Source: an uncultured Bellilinea sp.
Lineage (GTDB): Bacteria > Chloroflexota > Anaerolineae > Anaerolineales > Anaerolineaceae
Direction: 5' to 3'
DNA: 64,000 bases
NCBI GenBank assembly: GCA_938040735.1
Contig: CALHYE010000009.1
Span: forward strand, 58,299 to 122,298
Under the pieces are notes generated by a model. The model was not told where the DNA came from, searched no databases, and was given only the letters and a program-made list of their open reading frames with translations. This document shows positions 1-10,079 of the stretch, in pieces; the first letter of the stretch is position 1; every line of letters starts with the position of its first letter. Position numbers and translations under genes: made by a program.

Positions 1-1470
1 ATTCAGGTCTATTGTAATTCGGGCTTCTTCCAGATACTCACTGGCAATTTTATGATCCCATTGGGTATAGTTTTGCCCGCCCGTAGCCTGCACGGAATCC
101 CAGAAAGGGTAAGGGTCTGGATCGGGGGAACGGGTAAAGTTCAGGTCCACCAGCGCAGCCTGATAATCCCGCGGCGTTAGATGCTGATCAATTAAGTCCG
201 GGTAAGGCAGGTACTCGAGCGTGATTTGCACATTCACTGCTGCCCAGTCCTGCTGAATTGCCTCAGCCAGGGCGCGGGAACGAGGATTATCCGGTACCAG
301 CATTGTGAATTGAAGCGCATCGCCGTCCTTGCCAATACGCACATCCCCGCCCTCGGCTGGCAAACCGTAACCGGCGTCAATCAGAATCTGGCGAGCCCGT
401 TCGGGGTCGTAGTTAACCCGCGGTAGACCATCGTAGTACGCCCACGTCCCCGGGAAGATCGGGCCGTCCGCCAGAATCGCCTGCCCACCCAGAATTCGAT
501 CCACCAGATATTGGCGGTTGATCCCCAGATACAGCGCCCGCCGAACATCGGTCTTTTGCAGAAAGCCCGCTTCAGGGTTTTTGAGATTGAAAAGAATCAA
601 ACTAAGTTCCGGTTTTCGACCGGTGTAAATTGCTAAATCCCGTTCAGCCAGCGCTGAAGCAAGCGCCTCCTCGCTGATTGAGCTGATTCCCATCACCCGG
701 TCGCCCTGATAAGCCTGTAAGGCCGATACCGCATCGGGAAAATAGCGGAAGATGAACTGGGGTATGAATGGCTTCTTGCCGTAATAATCCTCGAATGCCA
801 GCAGGGAAACCCCCACAATTTGACCGTCCTCCACAATCAACTGGTCGAAGCGGTAAGGCCCGCAACCTACCGGCTGAATGTTGAATTGCAAGTCTCTGAT
901 TTGATCAATGGTGCGGTTGCCCAACAAATGCTGTGGGACGACGCCAAACGTCAAATAATCCAGAAATGGAGCGAACGGTTCAGGGAGTTTAAACTGGATC
1001 AGCGTATCGCTCAATTGGACAACATCCACATCACGCCAAAAACGCTGAAGGTCCTCCGGCACAATTTCGCCGCCGTTGCGAAGCATTTCGATCGTAAAAA
1101 CAATGTCCGCCGCGGTAAGCGGTTGACCGTCATGCCACTTGACATTCGGGCGAATCTCAAAGTTATAAATCGTACCATCCTGAGAAACGCCCCAGGAAGC
1201 GGCCAAATCCGGCACGGGAATACCGCGTTCATCAAAGGATAACAGACGGCAGTACAGGAGGCGGTCAATGTCACGGTCGGCCGGATTGTAAAAGTCCAGC
1301 AGCGGGTTCAAGCGCTGCAACGAACCGATCAAGGCTTCGGTATAAAAACCCCCCGTTACGGGTTCCGGCACGATTTGGGTAACCCCTTCGGGCTGCTCGC
1401 TGAGCAGCAAAATTCCAACCACCAAACCGGTCAGAAGAATGATGAGAATTTGCCAGCGGAATTTTTTCAT
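1..1470 (-). CDS. ABC transporter substrate-binding protein, SBP_bac_5 (oligopeptide) family; C-terminus runs off the left edge
   Basis: Minus-strand translation from ATG at 1470: MKKFRWQILIILLTGLVVGILLL...LNPLLDFYNPADRDIDRLLYCRL...WHDGQPLTAADIVFTIEMLRNGG..., typical SBP_bac_5 motifs; open to window edge. Confidence 0.93.
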   Translation of the reverse strand, partial: MKKFRWQILIILLTGLVVGILLLSEQPEGVTQIVPEPVTGGFYTEALIGSLQRLNPLLDFYNPADRDIDRLLYCRLLSFDERGIPVPDLAASWGVSQDGTIYNFEIRPNVKWHDGQPLTAADIVFTIEMLRNGGEIVPEDLQRFWRDVDVVQLSDTLIQFKLPEPFAPFLDYLTFGVVPQHLLGNRTIDQIRDLQFNIQPVGCGPYRFDQLIVEDGQIVGVSLLAFEDYYGKKPFIPQFIFRYFPDAVSALQAYQGDRVMGISSISEEALASALAERDLAIYTGRKPELSLILFNLKNPEAGFLQKTDVRRALYLGINRQYLVDRILGGQAILADGPIFPGTWAYYDGLPRVNYDPERARQILIDAGYGLPAEGGDVRIGKDGDALQFTMLVPDNPRSRALAEAIQQDWAAVNVQITLEYLPYPDLIDQHLTPRDYQAALVDLNFTRSPDPDPYPFWDSVQATGGQNYTQWDHKIASEYLEEARITIDLN

Positions 1471-1567
1471 TTTCGGTTAAACCTAAAAGGGCGATCTTCC
1501 CCAGAAAGGTGCCAATCGCCCTCTATGATATACAAAGTATCCTAATCTTGAATCCCTGCGGTTTAAT

Positions 1568-1792
1568 TCAGGAACCAATGGCTACGGAAAGGAGTGTGAG
1601 GATGACGAACAGAATCGCCAATCCAATGGTGATCAGGAAAATGGTTTTTTCCAAACCGCGCCGAGCCGTGAACACCTGACTGCTGTCTGCACCGGTCAAA
1701 CCACCCAGACCCACGCCTTTGTTTTGAAAGATCACGCTCGCAATCAACGCGATTGAGATTATAATCAAAGCAATGTCAATGTAATTTACCAC
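1568..1792 (-). CDS. secG: Preprotein translocase subunit SecG
   Basis: 74 aa, two TM segments, VIFQNKGVGLGGLTGADSSQVFTARRGLEK is the SecG signature. Confidence 0.93.
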   Translation of the reverse strand: MVNYIDIALIIISIALIASVIFQNKGVGLGGLTGADSSQVFTARRGLEKTIFLITIGLAILFVILTLLSVAIGS

Positions 1793-1856
1793 GCTCGTTC
1801 CTCCTTATCTTGAACGACCCGATTATACCGTTTTAGGGCGGAAATCGTCAACCATC

Positions 1857-2984
1857 ATGCACGAACTGGTCACCAATCTGCACATGCACACCCGCTATTC
1901 CGATGGCAGCGGCCTTCATGCGGATATTGCCCGGGCTGCCCTTGAAGCAGGTTTAGATGTGGTCATCGTAACCGATCACAATGTGCTGGTCAATGGTTTT
2001 GAGGGTTATCACCGAAAGAACGGTAAAACCTTGTTAATGCTGATCGGCGAAGAAGTCCACGACCAAGCCCGCCTGCCGCAAAAATCGCACCTGCTGGCGC
2101 TGGGCTGCAACCGTGAAATGGCTCGCTTTGCGGATGACCCACAGCGTCTGATTGACCGCGTTCGCGAAGGCGGCGGGCTTTCCTTCATCGCTCACCCCCG
2201 TGACCCGGCTTTGCCGCTCTTCCATGAGGATGACATCTCGTGGGAGGATTGGCAGGTAACCGGTTATACCGGCATTGAATTATGGAATGGGTTGAGCGAG
2301 CTCAAGACTCAGATCAAAAATTGGGCGGATGCGATCTTCTATGGCTTTTTTCCCCAATACCTTGCGCATGGGCCGCACCCGGAGGTGCTGGCGCGGTGGG
2401 ATGATCTGCTTGCCCAAGACCGCAGAGTGGTTGCCATTGGTGGCTCGGATGCGCACGCGCTGGAGATTCGGGTTGGTCCGATTCGCAAAACGATCTATCC
2501 GTATGAATTTCACTTCCGCGCCATCAACACTCACCTCCTGACCCCTCAACCGCTTAGCGGCGATTTAACCGCCGACCGCAAAATGATCTATCAGGCATTT
2601 CAACAAGGCCATTGTTTCGTGGGATACGACTTACCGGCTTCGACACGCGGTTTTCGATTTACCGCTCAGGGGAAAAATGGCAAGGCCATCATGGGGGATG
2701 AATTAATGATGGACAGCGCCATCACCCTGCAAATCAAATTACCGCTCAAGAGTGAGTGCAACTTATTGAAAGACGGAAAGGTGATTAAGACCTGGATAAA
2801 TCACGAGGTTTGTACCCACATCACCCGCGAGCCGGGGGTTTACCGAGTTGAGTGTTATCTGAACTTTTTGGGCAAACGGCGTGGCTGGATTTTCAGCAAC
2901 CCGATTTACCTGCGACCGCCACGCTGGCGGACCAACCCATTCAAGGGGTCACAATGGTCACAAACAATGTTACCCGGCTCTTGA
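1857..2984 (+). CDS. PHP-domain metal-dependent phosphoesterase
   Basis: NLHMHTRYSDGSG, VVIVTDHN, FIAHPRD, IGGSDAHA motifs. Confidence 0.85.
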   Translation: MHELVTNLHMHTRYSDGSGLHADIARAALEAGLDVVIVTDHNVLVNGFEGYHRKNGKTLLMLIGEEVHDQARLPQKSHLLALGCNREMARFADDPQRLIDRVREGGGLSFIAHPRDPALPLFHEDDISWEDWQVTGYTGIELWNGLSELKTQIKNWADAIFYGFFPQYLAHGPHPEVLARWDDLLAQDRRVVAIGGSDAHALEIRVGPIRKTIYPYEFHFRAINTHLLTPQPLSGDLTADRKMIYQAFQQGHCFVGYDLPASTRGFRFTAQGKNGKAIMGDELMMDSAITLQIKLPLKSECNLLKDGKVIKTWINHEVCTHITREPGVYRVECYLNFLGKRRGWIFSNPIYLRPPRWRTNPFKGSQWSQTMLPGS

Positions 2985-3451
2985 CCGCCAAAAAAATCCC
3001 ATTTGAAGCTTTTGAACTGCCCAACCAAAAAATCAGCGGGATGGAAACTGCCCGCCGGCTGGGCGTTGACCCCCAATTGATTTACAAGACGATGGTCGTC
3101 ACCCGAGAGAGAGGCGGCAAGCCCATCCTGGCGGTCATCCCGGCCCCTAATCAAGTGGATTTAAAGGCTTTGGCAGCCTTTATTGGGGAGAAAAAATTGA
3201 AACTTCCCACTCAGCGCGAAGCCGAGCAGATAACCGGCTTGCAGGCCGGCGGGATTTCACCGCTGGCTTTGTTGCAGCGCGGCTTTCAAGTGATCCTGGA
3301 TGAGGCGGCGTTGCAGCACGAAAAAATTCACATCTCCGGCGGGCAGCGCGGGTTGAACATCCGCCTGCCGGTAAACGCATTGATCGAATTGACCCACGCC
3401 CGCACCGCCCCCATCAGCGCGCCCGGCACGGAAGACACTGACCAGGATTAA
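2954..3451 (+). CDS. ybaK: YbaK/EbsC-family Cys-tRNA(Pro) deacylase
   Basis: [23 protein letters not shown]...[13 protein letters not shown]...[14 protein letters not shown]; start set at internal ATG 2954, overlapping the PHP gene. Confidence 0.85.
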   Translation: MVTNNVTRLLTAKKIPFEAFELPNQKISGMETARRLGVDPQLIYKTMVVTRERGGKPILAVIPAPNQVDLKALAAFIGEKKLKLPTQREAEQITGLQAGGISPLALLQRGFQVILDEAALQHEKIHISGGQRGLNIRLPVNALIELTHARTAPISAPGTEDTDQD

Positions 3452-4899
3452 CCCTTGATGACAATCACCGGACGCAGGCGGGCAACTTTGCGGGCAATCC
3501 CCGCCCCGTTGACCGTTTCAACCACTTCATCCACATCTTTGTAAGCCATTGGCGCTTCTTCCGCCAAACCCGACATCGAACCGGCCCGCACATGGATACC
3601 CGACTGTTCCAACTCATTGCGTAAACGTTCGCCGCGAAAGTCCTTTTTCGCCTTGTTGCGGCTGAGCACTCGTCCCGCCCCATGACAGGTAGAACCCCAA
3701 GAACGGGTCATACTGTCTTCAGTGCCAATCAGCACCCAGGAGGCCGTCCCCATACTGCCCGGCACCAATACCGGCTGTCCTATCGGTTTGTAAACCTCCG
3801 GCAATTCCGGGTGACCCGGGCCAAAGGCGCGGGTGGCTCCTTTTCGATGGACACAAACCTTCAATTTCCTGCCGTTGACCTCGTGACTTTCCACTTTGCC
3901 CATGTTGTGGGCAATGTCGTACACCTGATGTAACTGCCAGCGCAGACCGCTGCCGGCAAACACTTCCTCAAAGGCGCGCCGGGCATGGTAAGCCAGAATC
4001 TGACGGTTACAAAATGCGTAATTTGCCGCCGAGCGCATGGCAGCCAGATAATTTTGACCTTCCGGGCTATCCAGTGGAGCGCAAACCAGCTCGCGGTCGG
4101 GCAGCTGAATGCCATACCGTTTCACGGCGGATTGTAAGTCCTGCACATAATCGGTGCAGATCTGATGACCAAATCCACGCGATCCGCAGTGAATCATCAG
4201 CGTTAACATTCCCTCTTGTAAGCCCATTGCCGCCGCAGCCTCACGGTCAAAAATCTGATCAACCACATCCACTTCAATGAAGTGATTACCCGCCCCCAGC
4301 GTTCCCAGCTGCGCCATGCCGCGCTGCTTTGCGCGCTGACTGACTTTGCCCGGGTCAGCCCCTTCCAGACAACCGTTCTCTTCGGTACGGCGTAAGTCTT
4401 CCTCACTGGCCATTCCTTTTTTCAACGCCCAGCGTGCTCCCTGACGACAGACCGCATCCAGTTCAGCGGTGGTCAAGTGGATGGATCCTTCACTGCCCAC
4501 CCCGCTGGGGCAATAATGATTGAGCGCGTTTGCCAGATTATCCAGCCGTTCTTCGGCTGCCTCCAACGGAATAGTAGAAGCCAGCAAACGCACCCCGCAG
4601 TTGATATCGTAACCGATTGCGCCGGGTGAAATCACTCCATTGGGATAACGTGTCGCTGCAACACCGCCAATTGGAAATCCATATCCTTGATGCATGTCCG
4701 GCATCACCACTACCGGTTCAACCACTCCCGGCAAGGTTGCGGCATTGACCGCCTGCTCGATAGAAAGATCTTGTAATGCGGCTTCCAGCAACCGCCGGGT
4801 GACAAACAATCGCACGGCTACGCGCATATCCTGCCGATAGGACTTGGGAATCTCCCACTCGTAATCGCTAATTTTGTGCAGGTCTTGTATTCGAATCAT
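3448..4899 (-). CDS. rtcB: RtcB-type RNA-splicing ligase
   Basis: [67 protein letters not shown]. Confidence 0.97.
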   Translation of the reverse strand: MIRIQDLHKISDYEWEIPKSYRQDMRVAVRLFVTRRLLEAALQDLSIEQAVNAATLPGVVEPVVVMPDMHQGYGFPIGGVAATRYPNGVISPGAIGYDINCGVRLLASTIPLEAAEERLDNLANALNHYCPSGVGSEGSIHLTTAELDAVCRQGARWALKKGMASEEDLRRTEENGCLEGADPGKVSQRAKQRGMAQLGTLGAGNHFIEVDVVDQIFDREAAAAMGLQEGMLTLMIHCGSRGFGHQICTDYVQDLQSAVKRYGIQLPDRELVCAPLDSPEGQNYLAAMRSAANYAFCNRQILAYHARRAFEEVFAGSGLRWQLHQVYDIAHNMGKVESHEVNGRKLKVCVHRKGATRAFGPGHPELPEVYKPIGQPVLVPGSMGTASWVLIGTEDSMTRSWGSTCHGAGRVLSRNKAKKDFRGERLRNELEQSGIHVRAGSMSGLAEEAPMAYKDVDEVVETVNGAGIARKVARLRPVIVIKG

Positions 4900-4910
4900 G
4901 GCACACCTCG

Positions 4911-5318
4911 CTAAACATCAAACACCAACCGGGCTTCCAATCCATCTGCGCCGCGTTCTACGACGAGATTGTGAAAGGTAACTGCCTTGATCGGTTTTTC
5001 GATGCTGCGGATTGGTTTACCCCACAATTCGGCATCCAACCTGTTGCCATTTAATTTTAAGGGAAAATCCTCAAAACCGATTCGGTCAATTTCCAGATAA
5101 AACAGAATCTCGTTCAAAAAAGAAACCAGCAAACTTTCATCGTCCTCGGCAGTCAGGTGAAGATCAACCCGCCCCCCCGCTTCCTCTTCAAAATTTAAGC
5201 CCATCAGGGTATTCATCCCAAGGGCAGCCTGCCGGAACAATTCGGCACGGTCAGGCGCCCAAACCCTCAGCGCCCAATCTGCGGTATGTTGGAGTTCCTC
5301 AAATCCTGCTTTGTTCAT
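4911..5318 (-). CDS. Archease
   Basis: [35 protein letters not shown]; directly upstream of rtcB on the same strand. Confidence 0.92.
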   Translation of the reverse strand: MNKAGFEELQHTADWALRVWAPDRAELFRQAALGMNTLMGLNFEEEAGGRVDLHLTAEDDESLLVSFLNEILFYLEIDRIGFEDFPLKLNGNRLDAELWGKPIRSIEKPIKAVTFHNLVVERGADGLEARLVFDV

Positions 5319-5352
5319 CTTCTTCCCTCGACTGGTCTTATAATTATAAAGT

Positions 5353-6117
5353 ATGAAATCACGCCTTGATGAAATCGAATCCCGTCTGAAAGACTTAATC
5401 GAAAACCGGCTTGCGGCGTTGGCCTGGCGCAGGGATCATCCCAATCTCGCGGTTCAAATCGTCGAAGCCTTGCGCGAGCATCTGCTGGCGGAAAATCCAG
5501 ACAATCAGCCCTTGCCAAATGTGCTGGTGTTTGCCATGCATCCGCAGGAAGCGGCCGCCTGGCAGAATAACGCCGAGTGGCTGACCTGGCTGAACCAAAC
5601 CCTGCTCGAAAGCGTGCGTGAATCGGGCGCTTCCTTCGCTGCCCCGCCCGTGATTCAAGTGGTTAGCGACCCCCGCCAGCCGCCGGGCAAGCCCCGCATT
5701 ACCGCCGCCTATCAGGATACCCTGCCGGGTTCAACCGCCGTACTCCACCTCCCCACGGAAACCGAATTGAGTCCGTCCTCAACTACCAGCCGCGCTTACT
5801 TGATTCTCTATGGCAGTCAGTTCTTCCCGCTAGATCAACCGGTCACCAACATCGGCAGGCGCAGCGATAACCATCTGGTCATTGAGGACCTGAGGGTTTC
5901 TCGCGCTCACGCCCAAATTCGCCGCATCAAAAATCAGACCATTCTGTTTGATCTCAATTCGTCCGGCGGCACCTTTGTCAATGGTAAGCGGATTACCCAG
6001 GTCACCCTCTTCCCGGGCGATGTAATTTCACTGGCCGGTTTCACTTTGATTTACGGCGAAGATGTCAGCGAGTCGGCTTCAATCGGCGGCACATCCCCTG
6101 CCCAACCTCCGGTATAA
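5353..6117 (+). CDS. FHA-domain protein with FhaA-like N-terminal (DUF3662) region
   Basis: C-terminal FHA: VTNIGRRSDNHLVIEDLRVSRAHAQIR...DLNSSGGTFVNGKRI. Confidence 0.88.
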   Translation: MKSRLDEIESRLKDLIENRLAALAWRRDHPNLAVQIVEALREHLLAENPDNQPLPNVLVFAMHPQEAAAWQNNAEWLTWLNQTLLESVRESGASFAAPPVIQVVSDPRQPPGKPRITAAYQDTLPGSTAVLHLPTETELSPSSTTSRAYLILYGSQFFPLDQPVTNIGRRSDNHLVIEDLRVSRAHAQIRRIKNQTILFDLNSSGGTFVNGKRITQVTLFPGDVISLAGFTLIYGEDVSESASIGGTSPAQPPV

Positions 6118-6124
6118 TCCCAGC

Positions 6125-6562
6125 ATGAGCGGTATCCTCGTTCTTATTTTACGCATTCTTTTTGTCCTTCTACTATATGTCTTCTTGTACTGGGCGTTCA
6201 GCGTCATTTGGCGGGATTTGCGCGGAAAAACCCAAGCGCTCACTCACGATGCCATCCCCGCCTTGCTGATCACACCGCTGGATGCCCCCTCGGAGGAAGT
6301 GTTGCAATTTCAAACCAGCGAGGTCATTTTGGGACGCGATCCGGTTTGCAATCTGTGTGTACCCCACGAAACGGTTTCAGCCCGTCACGCTCGGTTTACC
6401 TTTCAGCAAAATCAATGGTGGGTGGAAGACCTAAACTCAACCAACGGCAGTTTCCTGAACGGTGAGCGGTTGACCACCCGCGCTGTGATCGTCCCCGGCG
6501 ACGAATTGCGCTGCGGGCAGATTGCCTTCCGAATTGAGATAGAACCCAAAAAATCATTTTGA
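6125..6562 (+). CDS. Membrane-anchored FHA-domain protein (FhaB-like)
   Basis: N-terminal TM LVLILRILFVLLLYVFLYWAFSVIWRDLRG, then FHA VILGRDPVCNLCVPHETVSARHARF...DLNSTNGSFLNGERL. Confidence 0.88.
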   Translation: MSGILVLILRILFVLLLYVFLYWAFSVIWRDLRGKTQALTHDAIPALLITPLDAPSEEVLQFQTSEVILGRDPVCNLCVPHETVSARHARFTFQQNQWWVEDLNSTNGSFLNGERLTTRAVIVPGDELRCGQIAFRIEIEPKKSF

Positions 6563-6579
6563 GCCAATGGGAGATTAAC

Positions 6580-7449
6580 ATGAGTCAACAAGCCATTTTA
6601 GGAATTATCGGCGGTTCAGGCCTGTATCATTTTGAGGGGTTGGAAGATACCCAATCCATCGAAGTCAATACACCCTTTGGGAAGCCCAGCGCGCCAATCC
6701 TGATTGGCAGCCTGGAAGGCAAACGGGTTGCTTTTCTCGCGCGGCATGGGATTGGTCACCACATCCTGCCTTCGGAAGTAAACTATCGCGCCAACATCTA
6801 CGCCCTGAAGCAATTGGGGGTACGCTTTGTCATCGGCGTCAGCGCCTGCGGTTCACTGCGCCACGATTACAAACCCGGAAATTTTGTTATTCCCGATCAG
6901 GTGATTGATTTCACCCGTGACCGCAAACGCTCTTTTTTTGGGGATGGGCTGGTTGCTCACATCAGCACCGCCGACCCGTACTGCGCCAATCTTTCCCGTC
7001 AGTTGTATGAGGCAGCCCTCAGCACCGGCGTTGAAACTCATCAGGGTGGCACCTTTATCACTATCGAAGGACCGCGATTTTCAACCCGGGCGGAATCGCA
7101 TCTCTTTCGAGCGTGGGGCATTTCCATCATCGGTATGACTACCTGCCCGGAGATCTTTTTGGCGCGCGAGGCGGAAATGTGCTATGCCAGTCTGGCGCAC
7201 ATCACCGATTACGATGTCTGGCACCTGGCTGAGGAACCGGTCAATGTTGAGATGGTCATCCGCACCCTCTCTCAAAATACTGCGGCAGCCCAGCAGGCCA
7301 TTCGCAGGCTGGCAAGCCAATTGCAAGAAAACACCGATTGTGAATGCAGCGCCGCCCTGGAAAAAGCGCTGATCACCGATCCAGCCCGCATCCCACCCGA
7401 AACCCGTCAAAAACTCGCCTTGCTGGTGGATAAATACCTCCCATCGTGA
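6580..7449 (+). CDS. mtnP: S-methyl-5'-thioadenosine phosphorylase
   Basis: ILGIIGGSGLYHFEGLED...RHGIGHHILPSEVNYRANIYALKQLGV...EGPRFSTRAES. Confidence 0.94.
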   Translation: MSQQAILGIIGGSGLYHFEGLEDTQSIEVNTPFGKPSAPILIGSLEGKRVAFLARHGIGHHILPSEVNYRANIYALKQLGVRFVIGVSACGSLRHDYKPGNFVIPDQVIDFTRDRKRSFFGDGLVAHISTADPYCANLSRQLYEAALSTGVETHQGGTFITIEGPRFSTRAESHLFRAWGISIIGMTTCPEIFLAREAEMCYASLAHITDYDVWHLAEEPVNVEMVIRTLSQNTAAAQQAIRRLASQLQENTDCECSAALEKALITDPARIPPETRQKLALLVDKYLPS

Positions 7450-10079
7450 ACCTTTTATTTCCTCCGGCTGCCGCAGCTCAAAATCTGTTAGAACGCCGGC
7501 TGATGGGGTTGTCCATTCTGGCAATCGGCTGTTATAGCCTGATTTTAACCCTTTCGCCGGCAGTCAGGCTGCACACCTTTCAGGTCGGATACCGTTGGCA
7601 GCACTGGATTGGCTGGATGGCGTGGGCAGTTCTCTTCACCCTGGCTTATCGCCATCTCAATCGTCAATTTGAAGACCACGATCCGTACCTCTTACCCATT
7701 ACCAGTCTGTTGAGCGGTTGGGGGTTAATTACCATTTACCGGTTGGACAATTCTCTGGGCTATCGTCAAACCCTTTGGCTGAGTATCGGGGTCATCGTTC
7801 TGATCCTGATCAGCCGCTACCCGCGGGTATTTATCGGGTTACGCCGTTACAAATATCTCTGGTTGACGATTGGGCTGCTGCTGACCGGCTTAACTTTCTT
7901 ACTGGGCACCTACCCAGCGGGTGAAGGTCCTCGCCTGTGGTTGGGCTGTTGTGGTTTGTATTTTCAACCCTCCGAGCCGTTGAAGCTGCTTCTGGTGGCT
8001 TATCTGGCAGCCTATCTGGCAGACCGGATTCCCTTGCGCTTTCGGCTGCCGGAACTCCTGGCCCCAACCTTGATCATGACCGCCTCCGCAGCCCTGATGC
8101 TGGCGCTTCAACGCGATTTAGGCGCTGCTACCCTGATCATCGGCATTTATACATTTGTAATTTTTCTGGCGTCCGGGCGGAGAAGGATTCTGCTCATCAG
8201 TGGTTTGTTCCTTTTGGCGGCTGCCATTACCGGGACACTTGTCTTTGATATTATCCGCCTGCGCATCGAAATATGGCTGAACCCCTGGGCAGACCCGGCC
8301 AACCGTTCTTTCCAAATCGTGCAGTCCTTGATATCGGTGGCAGCCGGCCGCTTATTGGGAACGGGGGTGGGACTCGGCAGCCCGGGGTTAGTCCCGGTCG
8401 CTCACTCTGATTTCATCGCCACTGCCATTGCCGAGGAAAGCGGCTTGGCGGGAATTCTGGCATTGATTGCCCTCTTTACCCTCTTAACCTACCGCTGCTT
8501 TGTCATTTCGCTTACGGCACGCACCACCTTTCAGCGTTTCTTATCTGCCGGAATCGGGGTTTATTTCGCTATCCAAGCCATTTTGATTATGGGCGGCAAC
8601 CTGCGCCTTTTACCCCTCACTGGAGTAACCCTGCCGTTTGTTTCTTATGGCGGCTCATCGCTGGTCACCAGTTTCATTGCGATTGGAATGCTGCTGTGGG
8701 TCAGCCTGCCGCACACCGACCCGCCCTTGCCGGTACAACAACCACGCGCAACTACCTGGGTTGCGGCTCTCTTTTTGGCTGGCTTTGCCGTCCTCGCAGC
8801 CTTCGCCGGTTGGTGGAGTATCGTCCGTGCGGACGCCTTACTGTCGCGCCCCGAAAACATCCGCTGGATGGTCAATTTACGCTTTGTCCCGCGAGGCGAC
8901 CTGCTCGATCGGAGTAACGAGACAATTGTCACCACAACCGGCGAACGCGGCAGCCTGAATCGTGTGCTGCTTTATCCCCCTCTGGGAAATACGGTGGGGT
9001 ACATCAATCCCCGTTTTGGAAAAGCCGGACTGGAAGCCTCCCTCGATGGTTATTTGAGCGGGTTGCAGGGTAATCCCGCTTCGCGAATCTGGCTGGCGGA
9101 ACTGATTTACTCCCAGCCGCCGGATGGACTGGACGTGCGCCTGAGCCTCGATTTAGAATTACAACGGATTGCCGACGAACTGCTGGAAAATCACCGCGGG
9201 GCAATTGTCCTTTTGAATGCTCGCAGCGGCGAGATACTTTTAATTGCCTCTCACCCTTATTATGATCCCAATCAACTTAATGACCGCTACCCCGAATGGC
9301 GGAACGATCCTGCTGCGCCATTTGTCAACCGCGCCACTCAGGGGCAATACCCCACCGCAACCATTTTAGGGCCGTTCCTCTACGCTTACCTGAGCGAAAC
9401 CGGCAGCCTGCCGGTCTTGCCGCTCAACCTTTCTTACATCTACCAGAATCAGACGCTCACATGCGCCACCCCGCCCCGAGCGCCCATCAGCCTTGAAACC
9501 GCCATCGAAGTCGGCTGCCCGGCCGCCTTGGTGGAAATGAGCCGCTCTATCACCACCGCCCAATTGCGTGAACTATTTACCGGTTTAGGTTTCTTCACTG
9601 CGCCGGAAATCCGCCTGGATGTCGCTCTGCCTTCTCAACCAGATCAATTAACCGGCAGCCGTTTAGCGGTAATTGGAAAAAGCGAGGTAAAAGTAACGCC
9701 TTTGCAAATGGCTCAGGCTGCCGCAGCATTGAGTAATGGCGGCTTACGTCCCAGTCCACGCCTGGCCGTATCGGTGGAAACGCCCCATCAAGGGTGGGTT
9801 ATTTTACCGGCTGACTCCCCTGTGGCAGTTTTTGGCAATCCGCAAGCAGTATCGGCTGCTGTGAATCGTCTTGCATCTCAGAATCTTCCCATCTGGCAAT
9901 CGGTTTCGGCGCAGCGGTACAACTCAACTGCCTATACATGGTTTATCGGGGGAACGCTCCCCCAGTGGAGCGGGACACCCCTGGCGATTGCCGTCCTGCT
10001 GGAGGAAAACAACCCCCAACTGGCGCAAACCATCGGTGAAACGCTTCTGCAAAACGCTCTCCAACCCCTCAGCCCTTAA
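7446..10079 (+). CDS. Fusion: SEDS (FtsW/RodA/SpoVE) polymerase plus penicillin-binding/transpeptidase-like domain with degenerate active site
   Basis: N-half FQPSEPLKLLLVAYLAAYLADR and HSDFIATAIAEESGLAG (SEDS); C-half VPRGDLLDRSNE, NRATQGQYPTATILG, TPLQMAQAAAALSNGG (PBP fold). Confidence 0.9.
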   Translation: MNLLFPPAAAAQNLLERRLMGLSILAIGCYSLILTLSPAVRLHTFQVGYRWQHWIGWMAWAVLFTLAYRHLNRQFEDHDPYLLPITSLLSGWGLITIYRLDNSLGYRQTLWLSIGVIVLILISRYPRVFIGLRRYKYLWLTIGLLLTGLTFLLGTYPAGEGPRLWLGCCGLYFQPSEPLKLLLVAYLAAYLADRIPLRFRLPELLAPTLIMTASAALMLALQRDLGAATLIIGIYTFVIFLASGRRRILLISGLFLLAAAITGTLVFDIIRLRIEIWLNPWADPANRSFQIVQSLISVAAGRLLGTGVGLGSPGLVPVAHSDFIATAIAEESGLAGILALIALFTLLTYRCFVISLTARTTFQRFLSAGIGVYFAIQAILIMGGNLRLLPLTGVTLPFVSYGGSSLVTSFIAIGMLLWVSLPHTDPPLPVQQPRATTWVAALFLAGFAVLAAFAGWWSIVRADALLSRPENIRWMVNLRFVPRGDLLDRSNETIVTTTGERGSLNRVLLYPPLGNTVGYINPRFGKAGLEASLDGYLSGLQGNPASRIWLAELIYSQPPDGLDVRLSLDLELQRIADELLENHRGAIVLLNARSGEILLIASHPYYDPNQLNDRYPEWRNDPAAPFVNRATQGQYPTATILGPFLYAYLSETGSLPVLPLNLSYIYQNQTLTCATPPRAPISLETAIEVGCPAALVEMSRSITTAQLRELFTGLGFFTAPEIRLDVALPSQPDQLTGSRLAVIGKSEVKVTPLQMAQAAAALSNGGLRPSPRLAVSVETPHQGWVILPADSPVAVFGNPQAVSAAVNRLASQNLPIWQSVSAQRYNSTAYTWFIGGTLPQWSGTPLAIAVLLEENNPQLAQTIGETLLQNALQPLSP

